From NCBI RefSeq assembly GCF_013141695.1, contig NZ_WHNY01000066.1, positions 1 to 64,000 on the forward strand: a stretch of 64,000 bases of DNA, given 5' to 3'. Positions 25,872 through 35,286 of this stretch are shown here, piece after piece. The stretch is from Paenibacillus plantarum (lineage in GTDB: Bacteria > Bacillota > Bacilli > Paenibacillales > NBRC-103111). The translations under genes were made by a program, and so were the position numbers. A model generated the notes under the pieces. That model saw only the letters and a list, made by a program, of their open reading frames with translations, ran no database searches and had not been told where the DNA came from. Positions within the stretch are counted from its first letter, which is position 1. The number at the start of each line of letters is the position of its first letter.

Positions 25872-27656
25872 ATGAGTTATAATGCGTATTTATCCGTCTT
25901 ACTGATTGCTGCGACCTGTTGTTCATTAGTCATTGCCTACCTTTGTTGGAAAAGAAGAGAGCTTCCCATTGCCATCACCTATGGTTTAGGTGTGTTAACA
26001 GGCGCATTTTACACCTTCGGCTATGCTTTTGAGGTTGTTAGTACTTCGATAGAACAAATACAGTTCTGGTTGCGCATCGAATATATCGGAATTCCATTTG
26101 GCACCATCCTGTGGTTCGTACTCGTTTTACAGTATACAGGTCGACAAAAATTTGTTAGCAAATGGATTGTTGCACTCCTCATGATTGTACCGATGATCAC
26201 ATTTATTTCCCATAATACGAATGAATGGCATCATTTATTTTATTCAAGTATGAGATTAGATTACTCCGAAGGCTTCCCTCTCGCTATCATGGAAAAAGGA
26301 CCTCTATACAAGCTGCATGTTGCTTACTCGTATTCATTTTTTGTCGTCGGTATGGGTATGTTGATCCAAATGTTCCGTAGAGCAACACCCCGAATGAAGA
26401 AACAAATCGCGTTTATGATTATTGGTTCATGGGGCCCGTTCGGCTTTACATTGATTTATTTAAGCGGTTTCTTCTACCTGCCAATCGATATTTCCCCATT
26501 CGGTTTTTTATTCTCAGGGATCTTCTATTTATGGGGAATTTACCAATTCAATATGCTGCGATTAGCGCCCTTGGCCCTGCAGAAGGTGTTCGCCTCCATG
26601 CAGGATGCGGTTATGGTGTTTGATTTGGATAATGTCCTGACAAGTTTTAACCAGTCAGCTAAGCGTGTTATTGCAGGCATTGATCCGAATTGGATTGGGC
26701 AGCCAGCTGGTCAGGTTTTCTCCCAATACCCCGTTTTGCTGGAGAGAATACAACAGGGGCCATCTTTGGAAAGCAAAATTCAAATTTCGGGGCCAGCAGA
26801 TCAGCGTTTTTATAATGTGCACATGTCTTATATTCATGATCATGCACAGAAGCCTGCCGGTAAAATACTCCTGTTAAGCGATGTCACAGAAATGGTGCGC
26901 TCAGAAGAGATTCTGCGCGATAACGCGAGACAGTTAAGTGAACTGAATACCTTTAAGGACAAAATGTTTAACGTTGTTGCGCATGATATTCGCGATCCCT
27001 TGGCTGTACTCATTAATTTGATAGAAATTATGGAAGATGATATGCAGAATGGTGAGGAGGATCATGAAGAAATCGTACGTGAAATGAGCCAACAGATTCA
27101 GAATACGTTTACTCTAGTAGAAAGTTTGCTAGATTGGTTTCGGAGCCAGAGGGGCGGCATGGTTTTCAATCCTGTTGAACGAGACTTGGCGCACACCGTA
27201 CAGACAAATTTGCGCATGATGCAGGTCCGCAGTGAGAGTAAGCAGCTCGAGATGATCAATGAAATTCCTATGGATACGTTCGTGTACGCAGATAAAGAAA
27301 TGCTAGATCTCATTATCCGTAATCTGTTATCGAATGCGATTAAGTTTACGGCTATCGGAGGGACGATCCGGTTGCAGGTCGCTCATCAAGCGAATGCTGT
27401 GGTTGTTTCGGTGAGCGATACAGGGGAAGGTATGACCTCGGATCAGGAGAAAACGTTGTTGAAAGACGCCTATCCGGCTTCGTCAACGGGAACTGCTGGA
27501 GAACGAGGTGTCGGGCTTGGGCTTACCCTATGTAAGGAGTTCGTTCACTTAATCGGCGGGGAAATTTGGTTTAAGAGTATACCGTTGCAAGGAACTACGT
27601 TTTATTTCACCATGCCAACAAGGCCTGATGCGTCAACCAAAACTAGCGGTTTATAA
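25872..27656 (+). CDS. Histidine kinase with N-terminal 7TM sensor and PAS domain
   Basis: 594 residues. Residues 1-230 contain seven hydrophobic helices of the histidine-kinase N-terminal 7TM type (IEYIGIPFGTILWFVLVLQYTG, MKKQIAFMIIGS). PAS domain at about 240-345 (ASMQDAVMVFDLDNV). HisKA with VVAHDIRDPLAV (His 371) and HATPase with NLLSNAIKFT, DTGEGM and GVGLGLTLCKEFV. ATG 25872 is 8 bp after GGGGG; ATG 25857 is in frame but overlaps that site. Followed 15 bp later by its response regulator. The 7TM region probably binds a small hydrophobic ligand in the membrane. Confidence 0.9.
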   Translation: MSYNAYLSVLLIAATCCSLVIAYLCWKRRELPIAITYGLGVLTGAFYTFGYAFEVVSTSIEQIQFWLRIEYIGIPFGTILWFVLVLQYTGRQKFVSKWIVALLMIVPMITFISHNTNEWHHLFYSSMRLDYSEGFPLAIMEKGPLYKLHVAYSYSFFVVGMGMLIQMFRRATPRMKKQIAFMIIGSWGPFGFTLIYLSGFFYLPIDISPFGFLFSGIFYLWGIYQFNMLRLAPLALQKVFASMQDAVMVFDLDNVLTSFNQSAKRVIAGIDPNWIGQPAGQVFSQYPVLLERIQQGPSLESKIQISGPADQRFYNVHMSYIHDHAQKPAGKILLLSDVTEMVRSEEILRDNARQLSELNTFKDKMFNVVAHDIRDPLAVLINLIEIMEDDMQNGEEDHEEIVREMSQQIQNTFTLVESLLDWFRSQRGGMVFNPVERDLAHTVQTNLRMMQVRSESKQLEMINEIPMDTFVYADKEMLDLIIRNLLSNAIKFTAIGGTIRLQVAHQANAVVVSVSDTGEGMTSDQEKTLLKDAYPASSTGTAGERGVGLGLTLCKEFVHLIGGEIWFKSIPLQGTTFYFTMPTRPDASTKTSGL

Positions 27657-27671
27657 GGAAGGGCGGGAGAG

Positions 27672-28268
27672 ATGAAAGTCATCCTGATTGACGACGAGAA
27701 GGCCATGCATCTCATTATGAAGCGGATGCTCGCCAAAATGCCAGACATCGAAGTAATGGGTTGTTTCTCAGTGGCGAAAGAAGCTTACGATTACTTGACC
27801 ACGCACGAGGTGGATATGGTTTTCGCAGATATTAGTATGCCGCGGGAAAATGGCTTGGAGTTTGCTGAGCGTATGCGGATGAGTGGGAGAGAAACCAAAA
27901 TCGTTTTTATTACCTCCCATAAAGAATACGCCTTATCTGCCTTTGATGTATATGCTTTCGACTACATCGTGAAGCCAGTTGTCCTGGATAGATTGGTTAA
28001 AACCGTGGAGCGGGCTCGTGCGGAGATAGTTCCGGACTTAGATAGGATCGTTACCTCATCGGAAACTCTGATCGATCCACTGACGAATCGGGAGCTGGAT
28101 ATTGCATTAGCCATCATAGATGGGTTATCCAATATGGAAATTGCCAAACGGTTCGGACTAACGGAAGGCACGGTCAAAGGACACATCAATCGTTTATATG
28201 GAAAGCTAGGCATTAAACGACGCGTACAAACAGTTGCTAGAATGAAAGAGCTGAGACTGCTGTTTTAA
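27672..28268 (+). CDS. Response regulator with LuxR-type helix-turn-helix
   Basis: 198 residues. Receiver domain: acidic DD at 7-8, phosphoacceptor D53 (VFADISMPREN), FITSHKEYALSAFDVYAFDYIVKP, a form more often seen with LytTR regulators. C-terminal LuxR/NarL HTH at about 135-195 (LTNRELDIALAIIDGLSNMEIA, EGTVKGHINRLYGKLGI). The mix of a LytTR-style receiver with a LuxR output is a little unusual. Partner of the 7TM kinase directly upstream. Targets are unknown; the surface-protein genes that follow are candidates by position only. Confidence 0.9.
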   Translation: MKVILIDDEKAMHLIMKRMLAKMPDIEVMGCFSVAKEAYDYLTTHEVDMVFADISMPRENGLEFAERMRMSGRETKIVFITSHKEYALSAFDVYAFDYIVKPVVLDRLVKTVERARAEIVPDLDRIVTSSETLIDPLTNRELDIALAIIDGLSNMEIAKRFGLTEGTVKGHINRLYGKLGIKRRVQTVARMKELRLLF

Positions 28269-28436
28269 CAGGACTAATTACATAGAAGTAAGCGCCCATA
28301 TGTGACATTTGTATGGGTTTTTCGACATTTATTTTCATAACTATAACTTTAGTTACATCTCATTTATGGGTGTAAAGTCTATAATTGCCAGTAGAAATAG
28401 AGTTGTGATAAAAATCGATAGGAATGAGGTTGTTCC

Positions 28437-31202
28437 ATGTTACAGAAAAATCAGGGAGTAATGAAACTAGTAATGGGAAGATTATTATCTTTTCTGTTAG
28501 TTTTAGCGGTGGTTATAACGCCGTTTAGTGCAAGTTTTTCGGGTACAGCTTATGCAAATAATCCAGGTCCAATTCCAGCTCCGGTACTACAAAGTGCTAC
28601 AGTTGGTGGAAGCAACCAAGACGTAGTTCTGACTTTTGCTTCAGATGTGTTTGATGACGCTGATGACTGGCAGTCACGGATTGAATTTAAATCGACCTAC
28701 GACGGGGCATTTGTAGGCGTTGACTATTATTATGGAAACTATTGGGGCGGGGCTACGATTTCTGGAAATACGGTAACCATCCATATGAACTATAATTCAT
28801 TAGTTGGTGATAAAAATCGGATTCGTATCAAAAGTGGTGCGCTTCAAGGTCAAGTTTCGGACATCATCACTGGAGAATTCGCTGCAATGAATGATACGGC
28901 TCCCGCTGTTATTAAAGCGGCGATTGGTAGTGATAACAAGGTAACACTGACTTTTAACACGCCTATACCTACGGTAGCAGATAACGTATATAACTATATT
29001 CAATTTAGAACGAACGAGGAGGATGATTATTCCTTCCTTACTGAATCTGACACGATTGATGTAGTTGGTAATCAAATGGTGATTACGTTCCCAACACCTC
29101 TAATTGGCTATACGAGTATTAAGATAGCTTCTGGTGCTGTACAAAGCGCTGATGGAATTAATAATAATTGGATATGTAAGCAACTGGATTTGAACGCGAT
29201 CACTTTTGACGAGAGCAGACTTTCCAGTGGTAACGATGGAAATACACCTAACTCAGAAGTTGATCTCTATTTCAGTCAAGATGTAGTTAGTACGCTTAGT
29301 GATGCGGAGCTGAAAGCAGCCATTACCATTTCAAATGATAATGGTGTGCATTTCACAGCATTAGGTGACGATGATACGGTTAGAGTAAGACGTAGTGGGG
29401 CTCTTCATCTTCATTTCTTCACCTCTTTAACGCCTGGTAGCAGTTATGTAGTGAAAATTGCGTCAGGTGCATTACAAAATAAGGTCGGACTTGCAGCGGG
29501 TGAACTGCTTTCAGATACGATCGTTGCTGAAGACCCTAGTATACCGACCTATCAACAGGTTGCGGTTAGTCAGGATGGTAAAACAGTTACATTAACATTT
29601 GATAAAAACCTGAATGAAAATGATCCTGGAAATAGCTGTTCATGGAATTTATACAATTACATTTATATTAAAACAAGTGAAAACAGCGGATATCAGACAT
29701 TGAATAATTCAGGTGGCAGTGTTCAGATATCTGCCGAGAATAGAACAAAGCTAGTTATCACTTTAGATGAAGCACTGACAGGTGCTAAGAATAAGATTGC
29801 AATCGCTCCAGGAGTTCTGAAAGATGATATTGGTCATCAAATTGGGGGAGTTGTCACAAGATTCATCGATGTAACGGAAACTGCGCTACCTACATATCAG
29901 GGGTCGTCCATTGATAACCTTAATCATGACTGGACCCTAAGTTTCGACAAAAATGTGAAAATCAACGAGGGATACACACTGGATAATCTCAAAGCTAACA
30001 TTAAAATATATTTGAATGGCGTTGAGAATTCCTTAGATCCGTCTACCACGATTACTTTTATTGAGAATAAAGTAGTGCTTCATTTCAATCAACCTTTAGT
30101 TGACCATTATATTTATGTTTATGTACCAGAGAATGCAATTGCAGATATGTTCAATAATGTTCTGGAGGGTGACATTACAACAGATGAGCTAACACCGAAT
30201 ACGCTGTACCCGCTCACATTTAACTGTGCGAATCTAATAACCTTTCATTCGGTAGCTTTAGGATTCAGTATTAACAATAATGCTGAATTGGCTGATAATA
30301 CGATTGTAGGATCGGTTTCTCACTTAAAGAATTATGTGTCCTATTCGACTGATAAAGGAATTACCTTCCAACCACTTAAGCCTGAAGACGAAGTAATCCT
30401 CTCTGCTGATGAGAGCAATGTTGTGGTGTATTTTAAGCAAGTTATCCAAGGAAATCTGCAAATCAAAATTGCGGAGAATGCACTTAAAGACACCTCGGGC
30501 GTAATCTTGACAACTGCCGTTCAAACGGGAGATCTAAACACAACGGTGTACACGCCTCAGTTAAAAGGTTCCTTTTTCAGCGATGCAGAGAGTATCCTGA
30601 CATTTGAAAACAATCAAACTTGGGTAAATAAAATTCAAAGAATTGTTCTGAACGAGTACGCGGGAAATGGTGCAGGAGTATGGTCGGAAAGAACGTTGAA
30701 ACAAGGTGACGACTATGAGATAAGTGAGGGCAAGCTTAAAATTCATCAAGGTGTTTTCGAAGAGAAATCCAAATATGAAATCAGTATTATTTCGGATGGA
30801 TTCGATGTTAGTTATTCAGGTGGTAAGAAAGCTATTAAGAGCCAAGATTCCTACTATATGGCTCCAATAGAAGTAGTTTCATCAAATGGCATGGTTACAG
30901 CTAGTGTGAATGTCGCGAAGAATAAGTCCAAAGGCGGCAAGCTGAATGTTATCTTCCAATTGATGAAGGGAGCAACGCCAATAAACATTGCTGCTCCAGG
31001 CTCCAACAATTTGAAAGGTGAAGGCACCTATGTAGCCAGCTTTAGCGCTTCCGATGCTACTGCAACGAACCACCTCTACACAGTGAGAGCTTTTATAATA
31101 AGTGAATACAGCAATAGCCCGTCAAGCGTTGGGGCTAATTTAGCTAAGCAACTGACGGCTGGAGAATTTGATTTATTAGGTCAAAACAACAATCCGCGTT
31201 AA
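28437..31202 (+). CDS. Large secreted protein of repeated Ig/SwmB-like domains
   Basis: 921 residues with a signal peptide (basic N-terminus, SFLLVLAVVITPFSASFSG, cleavage likely after TAYA near 40). The mature part consists of about six to seven beta-sandwich repeats, each closing with a variant of IKIASGALQ (IRIKSGALQ, IKIASGAVQ, VKIASGALQ, IAIAPGVLK, IKIAENALK), the SbsA/SwmB-type Ig-like pattern. The last ~120 residues form a different beta domain. No SLH, LPxTG or membrane anchor is seen, so it is released or held by a partner, perhaps the SLH protein encoded next. A TATAAT (28380-28385) lies upstream without a good -35. Confidence 0.8.
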   Translation: MLQKNQGVMKLVMGRLLSFLLVLAVVITPFSASFSGTAYANNPGPIPAPVLQSATVGGSNQDVVLTFASDVFDDADDWQSRIEFKSTYDGAFVGVDYYYGNYWGGATISGNTVTIHMNYNSLVGDKNRIRIKSGALQGQVSDIITGEFAAMNDTAPAVIKAAIGSDNKVTLTFNTPIPTVADNVYNYIQFRTNEEDDYSFLTESDTIDVVGNQMVITFPTPLIGYTSIKIASGAVQSADGINNNWICKQLDLNAITFDESRLSSGNDGNTPNSEVDLYFSQDVVSTLSDAELKAAITISNDNGVHFTALGDDDTVRVRRSGALHLHFFTSLTPGSSYVVKIASGALQNKVGLAAGELLSDTIVAEDPSIPTYQQVAVSQDGKTVTLTFDKNLNENDPGNSCSWNLYNYIYIKTSENSGYQTLNNSGGSVQISAENRTKLVITLDEALTGAKNKIAIAPGVLKDDIGHQIGGVVTRFIDVTETALPTYQGSSIDNLNHDWTLSFDKNVKINEGYTLDNLKANIKIYLNGVENSLDPSTTITFIENKVVLHFNQPLVDHYIYVYVPENAIADMFNNVLEGDITTDELTPNTLYPLTFNCANLITFHSVALGFSINNNAELADNTIVGSVSHLKNYVSYSTDKGITFQPLKPEDEVILSADESNVVVYFKQVIQGNLQIKIAENALKDTSGVILTTAVQTGDLNTTVYTPQLKGSFFSDAESILTFENNQTWVNKIQRIVLNEYAGNGAGVWSERTLKQGDDYEISEGKLKIHQGVFEEKSKYEISIISDGFDVSYSGGKKAIKSQDSYYMAPIEVVSSNGMVTASVNVAKNKSKGGKLNVIFQLMKGATPINIAAPGSNNLKGEGTYVASFSASDATATNHLYTVRAFIISEYSNSPSSVGANLAKQLTAGEFDLLGQNNNPR

Positions 31203-31236
31203 TTTACCTAGTTAATAAATAAATGAATAAACCACA

Positions 31237-31264
31237 TTGAAACTGCCCCTCTGGGCAGTTTCAA
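31237..31264 (+). terminator. Strong hairpin between the two surface-protein genes, without a T-run
   Basis: 12-bp perfect stem TTGAAACTGCCC / GGGCAGTTTCAA with loop CTCT, 20 bp before the SLH gene's start. The lack of a U-tract argues against efficient intrinsic termination; it may protect or process the mRNA or reduce downstream expression. Confidence 0.45.
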
Positions 31265-31283
31265 CAGTTACAGAAAGTGAGGA

Positions 31284-32969
31284 ATGAACACGGTGAAACC
31301 TTTTAAGCTGATTCTGAGCTCATCCATAGCTCTATCCATAGCACTAGCTAGCACAGCAATAGCGCCATTATCTGCGCTAGCAAACCCAGTGTCACAAGTC
31401 ACCATCGCGCCAATTACAGCGATAATCCTAGGCGGAACAGTAACGATTTCCGGTACATCCGTGAATGCGGAAGTCATCTTGAAGGTGATTGGTCCAACGG
31501 GAAGTGTGTTCTTCTTCGATACGCCTAAAGTGACGAATGGCACTTTCACCGACTCGTTCATTGTGGGCACCGGCGAACTGGCAGGGACATATAAAGTGGT
31601 TGCGGGATATGGCGATACGGTAGATACGGAAGAATTTATTGTTAAAGCGCCACCAGTCGTTGGTGGAGGCAGTGGTGGTGGCTCAGTTGCCAGCAACACG
31701 GTAACTCCTAACAATGTCGAAATCCATCCCGATGCTGTTAAGTCGAACAAAGTGACAGGTCCTGACGGAAAGTCGACGACAACCGTGACGATTGATAACA
31801 AATTTTTAGGTGAAGCGTTCGTTCAACTTAAAAATCAAGGCAAGACCGAAGAAAAACAAATCATTGCCATCAAAATCAATACGGTTGAAACAAATGGTAA
31901 GACAACAATTGATATTCCAGCTTCTGTGCTTGTAGAAGGCATGAAGAATGCCCCTGATGCTCTCATCCGCATTTATTCTGGTAAGGAATCTTACCTGCTT
32001 CCTCTATCCGTTCTGGATCTCGCAAACCTTGCTAAATCCCTAGGTACGGACAGTTCAAGTATGATTCTTCACCTTACTATTTCGGTGATGGGGACGGACA
32101 TTGAGAAGAAGATTCAAGAGAGTGCGGCAGAAGAAGGTGCTACCTCGTTAGGGCATTCTGTTGATTTCAGTATTACAGCTGAAAGTAACAATAATAAAGT
32201 CGATGTGAACAACTTCGGCAGCGTCTACGTGGAGAGACAAATTGTGTATTCAGGAACAATTAAGCCTGAAAATGCAACGGGTGTCCTGTATGATCCAATT
32301 ACGGGGGATATTTCTTTCGTACCTACCGTGTTCACAGTCAATTCGGATGGAACAACAGATGCGAATATCAAAAGAAACGGAAACAGTATTTATTCTGTGA
32401 TCACATCGTTCAAATCGTTTGATGATATCAAAGGACATTGGGCGAAATCGGACATCGAATTGCTGGCTTCCAAATTGGTTGTTAGCGGTGCAACGGATAC
32501 AGGCTTTGCACCGGATGCGAATATCACCCGTGCTGAGTTTGCAACGTTGCTCGTGCGTGCGCTGGCTTTAACGTCGAATGCAGGAGCAGCCTCATTCAAT
32601 GATGTGGGTGCAACGGACTGGTTCGCAGGTGCCGTTGGTGCTGCTGTGAAGGCCAAGCTAGTTAGCGGTTTTGAAGATGGTTCATTCCAGCCTAACGCCC
32701 CAATCACCCGTGAACAAATGGCCGTGATGGTAGCGAAAGCATTGAGCGCAGCTGGCAAAACAGTCGAAGGACAAGCGGAATTATTGAACAAATTTAACGA
32801 TAACGCAGGAATTAGCAGTTGGGCGAAAACGTCCGTTTCACAGTCCGTGAAAGCTGGGATTATCTCCGGTATGACGGATAGCACATTCGTTCCATCAGCA
32901 AATGCTAGCCGCGCACAAGCGGTTGTTATGCTGAAGAGATTGCTGCAATACGCGCAATTCATTAACTAA
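31284..32969 (+). CDS. SLH-domain surface protein
   Basis: 561 residues. Signal peptide (LILSSSIALSIALASTAIAPLSALA), an N-terminal Ig-like domain (about 37-115), a Gly/Ser linker (VVGGGSGGGS), a middle beta domain, and three C-terminal S-layer-homology repeats starting near residues 375, 435 and 500 (FDDIKGHWAKSDIELLASK, FNDVGATDWFAGAVGAAVK, FNDNAGISSWAKTSVSQSV). SLH repeats bind pyruvylated secondary wall polymer, so the protein is non-covalently attached to the wall. GTG 31293, 9 bp after GTGAGGA, is an alternative start to ATG 31284. Confidence 0.9.
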   Translation: MNTVKPFKLILSSSIALSIALASTAIAPLSALANPVSQVTIAPITAIILGGTVTISGTSVNAEVILKVIGPTGSVFFFDTPKVTNGTFTDSFIVGTGELAGTYKVVAGYGDTVDTEEFIVKAPPVVGGGSGGGSVASNTVTPNNVEIHPDAVKSNKVTGPDGKSTTTVTIDNKFLGEAFVQLKNQGKTEEKQIIAIKINTVETNGKTTIDIPASVLVEGMKNAPDALIRIYSGKESYLLPLSVLDLANLAKSLGTDSSSMILHLTISVMGTDIEKKIQESAAEEGATSLGHSVDFSITAESNNNKVDVNNFGSVYVERQIVYSGTIKPENATGVLYDPITGDISFVPTVFTVNSDGTTDANIKRNGNSIYSVITSFKSFDDIKGHWAKSDIELLASKLVVSGATDTGFAPDANITRAEFATLLVRALALTSNAGAASFNDVGATDWFAGAVGAAVKAKLVSGFEDGSFQPNAPITREQMAVMVAKALSAAGKTVEGQAELLNKFNDNAGISSWAKTSVSQSVKAGIISGMTDSTFVPSANASRAQAVVMLKRLLQYAQFIN

Positions 32970-32976
32970 CATAGCA

Positions 32977-33007
32977 AAAAGGTCATCTTCGCAGATGACC
33001 TTTTTTG
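32977..33007. terminator. Bidirectional terminator between SLH and efflux genes
   Basis: Stem AAAAAGGTCATCT / AGATGACCTTTTT with UUCG-like loop TCGC; A-run before and T-run after serve both convergent genes. Confidence 0.92.
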
Positions 33008-33023
33008 TCGTTCTATTATAGCC

Positions 33024-34496
33024 TTATGCAACTTTTTCTACAATAGGTTCTTCGGCTGGGGTAGTCTTTCTAATAAAGAAGGCCAGCACCAGTGCGGCGA
33101 GCGTCATCCATGTTGCAATTTCAAAAGAGAAATTGATCCCATATACCGTGGCATGATGCGTAACGTCGGCCATAGCTGCTGCGTCTTTTGGATCGATTTT
33201 GCCCGCTACAACAAGGTCTTTCGCGTGGGAAGTTGCTGTGTTCGTCATAATTGTAACCAGAAGTGCTGTACCGAGCGCCCCCGCGACATTCCGCAGTGTC
33301 TGGGACATGGCCGAGCCGTGCGCGTTCAGACGTCTTGGCAGTTGATTCAAGCCCGCTGTTTGAATGGGCATCATCAGCATGGACATCCCGAACATTCGAA
33401 GGGTGTAGATCAGCATGAGATGGGAATACGTAGAATCAACAGTAAGGTGACTGAATTCGTAAGTTGTAATGGTTGTAATCGTCAATCCGATGACCGCGAG
33501 CCAACGTCCTCCGATTTTGTCGAAAATAATACCCGTCACAGGGGACATGATGCCCATCAGGATGGCACCAGGCAGAAGCAGTAGTCCAGAATCTAACGGT
33601 GAGAATCCACGGATATTTTGCAAGAAGATCGGCAGCAGAACCATAGCCGAAAACATCGCCATCGTAATAATAATGTTAATGACGGTGGTCAAGGAGAACA
33701 TACTGTATTTGAATACACGAAGCTCGAGAAGTGGTTTCTCTGCTTTAAGCTCACGCCATACGAAGAGAAGCAAGGATACCGCACCAATAATTAAGCAACT
33801 AACAACAGTGGCGCTGCCCCAACCATCGGATCCAGCATCACTAAAACCGTACAACAAACCACCGAAGCCGAGAGTAGAGAAAATAACGCCAAGGATATCG
33901 AATTTGGGTGTAGACGTTTTGATCACATTTTTCATGGAAAAAGCGCCGAAAATCAGTGCAAATAAGGATAATGGCAAAATAATATAGAACAGAACACGCC
34001 AAGAATGATGCTCAACGACCCAACCAGACAATGTCGGTCCAATTGCAGGTGCACAGATCATGGCAAGACCCATAAGACCCATGGCTTTTCCACGTTCCGC
34101 AACAGGGAAAATCGTTAGGAACACGATCGTCATCAGCGGCATGAGAATACCAGCACCAATCGCCTGAACGAGACGCCCAGTTAATAAAAGGCTAAAGCCC
34201 GGGGAGAAGGCACAAATGATGGTGCCTAGTGCGAAAAATCCGGATGCTGCTAAGAATAGCTTTCGCGTCGTAAAGCGAGAAATGAGAAAGGCACTGATCG
34301 GGACGAGAACACCGTTCGCGAGCATATAACCATTGATCAACCATTGAATGGTATTTTCGTTGACATCTAAATCCTTCATCATGCTAGGCAAGGCGACATT
34401 CAATAAGGTTTGAGCTAATAGGGCAACAAAAGCCGCGATCAGCAGGGAGGCAACAATCGGGCCCCTTCGTAGGGTATTCGTGACAGCATTACTCAT
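33024..34496 (-). CDS. DHA2-family (EmrB/QacA) drug:H+ antiporter
   Basis: 490 residues, about 14 hydrophobic helices. Family marks are WLINGYMLANGVLVPISAFL, GRLVQAIGAGILMPL, the antiporter motif C region (GLAMICAPAIGPTLSGWVV) and the central DHA2 loop. The real start is ATG 34496, which overlaps the end of the marR gene by 8 bp (ATGAGTAA) and follows GGAGGAAG. It lies in the plasma membrane and expels hydrophobic cations or antibiotics in exchange for protons. Controlled with the marR gene from the operator-bearing promoter upstream. Confidence 0.92.
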   Translation of the reverse strand: MSNAVTNTLRRGPIVASLLIAAFVALLAQTLLNVALPSMMKDLDVNENTIQWLINGYMLANGVLVPISAFLISRFTTRKLFLAASGFFALGTIICAFSPGFSLLLTGRLVQAIGAGILMPLMTIVFLTIFPVAERGKAMGLMGLAMICAPAIGPTLSGWVVEHHSWRVLFYIILPLSLFALIFGAFSMKNVIKTSTPKFDILGVIFSTLGFGGLLYGFSDAGSDGWGSATVVSCLIIGAVSLLLFVWRELKAEKPLLELRVFKYSMFSLTTVINIIITMAMFSAMVLLPIFLQNIRGFSPLDSGLLLLPGAILMGIMSPVTGIIFDKIGGRWLAVIGLTITTITTYEFSHLTVDSTYSHLMLIYTLRMFGMSMLMMPIQTAGLNQLPRRLNAHGSAMSQTLRNVAGALGTALLVTIMTNTATSHAKDLVVAGKIDPKDAAAMADVTHHATVYGINFSFEIATWMTLAALVLAFFIRKTTPAEEPIVEKVA

Positions 34497-34950
34497 AGGT
34501 AGAATCTTCCTCCAGTTGTTGGTGCAGAATGCGCACAATTTTTTGATGAATACGAAGCAAACTGTCGATTTCTTCATCCGACATTTGCAGGAGCGGGGCT
34601 AAGCGTTCCACTTGACTTTCTCGCATGCGTTGAAGCAACAACTCGCCCTTGTCTAGCAGCTTAAGGGTGACTGACCGGCGGTCAGTGCTGGATTGTTCAC
34701 GCGACACGAGCTGATCTCTAACCATGCGATCGATAATACCACTTGTCGTGCTTTTGCCCAATTGAATGCATTCAGCCAGCTCCGATAAGGTGATGCCAGG
34801 TTTCTCTCCTAGCTTTCGCAAGACAAAGGACTGAATCGGTGTGACATTTAAATGCTGCGAAGCTTTATTCATCACGTGATGAAAGGCTTTTTTGACCTCA
34901 CGGGCGGATTGAATGATTTCGAGTGTACGTTTTTGTTGCTGTTCGTCCAT
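34489..34950 (-). CDS. MarR-family transcriptional repressor
   Basis: 153 residues with the winged-helix core: TPIQSFVLRKLGEKPGITLS, ELAECIQLGKSTTSGIIDRM, DQLVSREQSSTDRRSVTLKL. The DRR motif of the wing is intact. First gene of a two-gene minus-strand operon with the DHA2 pump. Two 12-bp palindromes cover its promoter, consistent with self-repression relieved by phenolic or drug-like ligands. Confidence 0.93.
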   Translation of the reverse strand: MDEQQQKRTLEIIQSAREVKKAFHHVMNKASQHLNVTPIQSFVLRKLGEKPGITLSELAECIQLGKSTTSGIIDRMVRDQLVSREQSSTDRRSVTLKLLDKGELLLQRMRESQVERLAPLLQMSDEEIDSLLRIHQKIVRILHQQLEEDSTYE

Positions 34951-34974
34951 ATGGAGTCATTCCTTCGATTAAAT

Positions 34975-35033
34975 TTCGCATGCGAATAATTCGTATACGA
35001 ACTATTATAAAAGCAACTACAAAGTGCTGTCAA
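34975..35033 (-). promoter_or_regulatory. marR-efflux promoter with two tandem 12-bp palindromic operators
   Basis: Minus strand: TTGACA (35033-35028), 18-bp spacer, TATAAT (35009-35004). Downstream lie two perfect palindromes, TTCGTATACGAA (34990-35001) and TTCGCATGCGAA (34975-34986), with centres 15 bp apart. The stretch 35034-35176 holds nothing else recognised. Confidence 0.85.
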
Positions 35034-35176
35034 ACTGATAAATTTGGTTGTTTGTCCTAGTTTGTGCAGATAGATGGACAACATGCTACTTGTTTTTACG
35101 GGAAGTGAAGAGAATTGAATAAAGAAAAGGAATCAACTCATGTCAATGAAAGACAACAAACTCCGTGGAATAGTAA

Positions 35177-35210
35177 AACCCCCTCCTAAGAATAGGAAGG
35201 GGTTATTTTT
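35177..35210. terminator. Bidirectional terminator downstream of the PBECR4 gene
   Basis: 12-bp stem with one C-A mismatch (AACCCCCTCCTA / TAGGAAGGGGTT), loop AGAA, then ATTTTT on plus and TTTTAC on minus. Confidence 0.75.
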
Positions 35211-35286
35211 AATGGCGTTCCCAGAGGCATTATCTAGTTGGTGAAAGTCCAATCAGAGGAGGGGCTGATAATCTCAGTCCTTTACT

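Noticed and set aside
35200..35286. Group II intron or omega-RNA-like piece (TTGGTGAAAGTCCAA)
   Set aside because: Only one short hairpin; no reverse transcriptase, tnpB or further intron domains are present.
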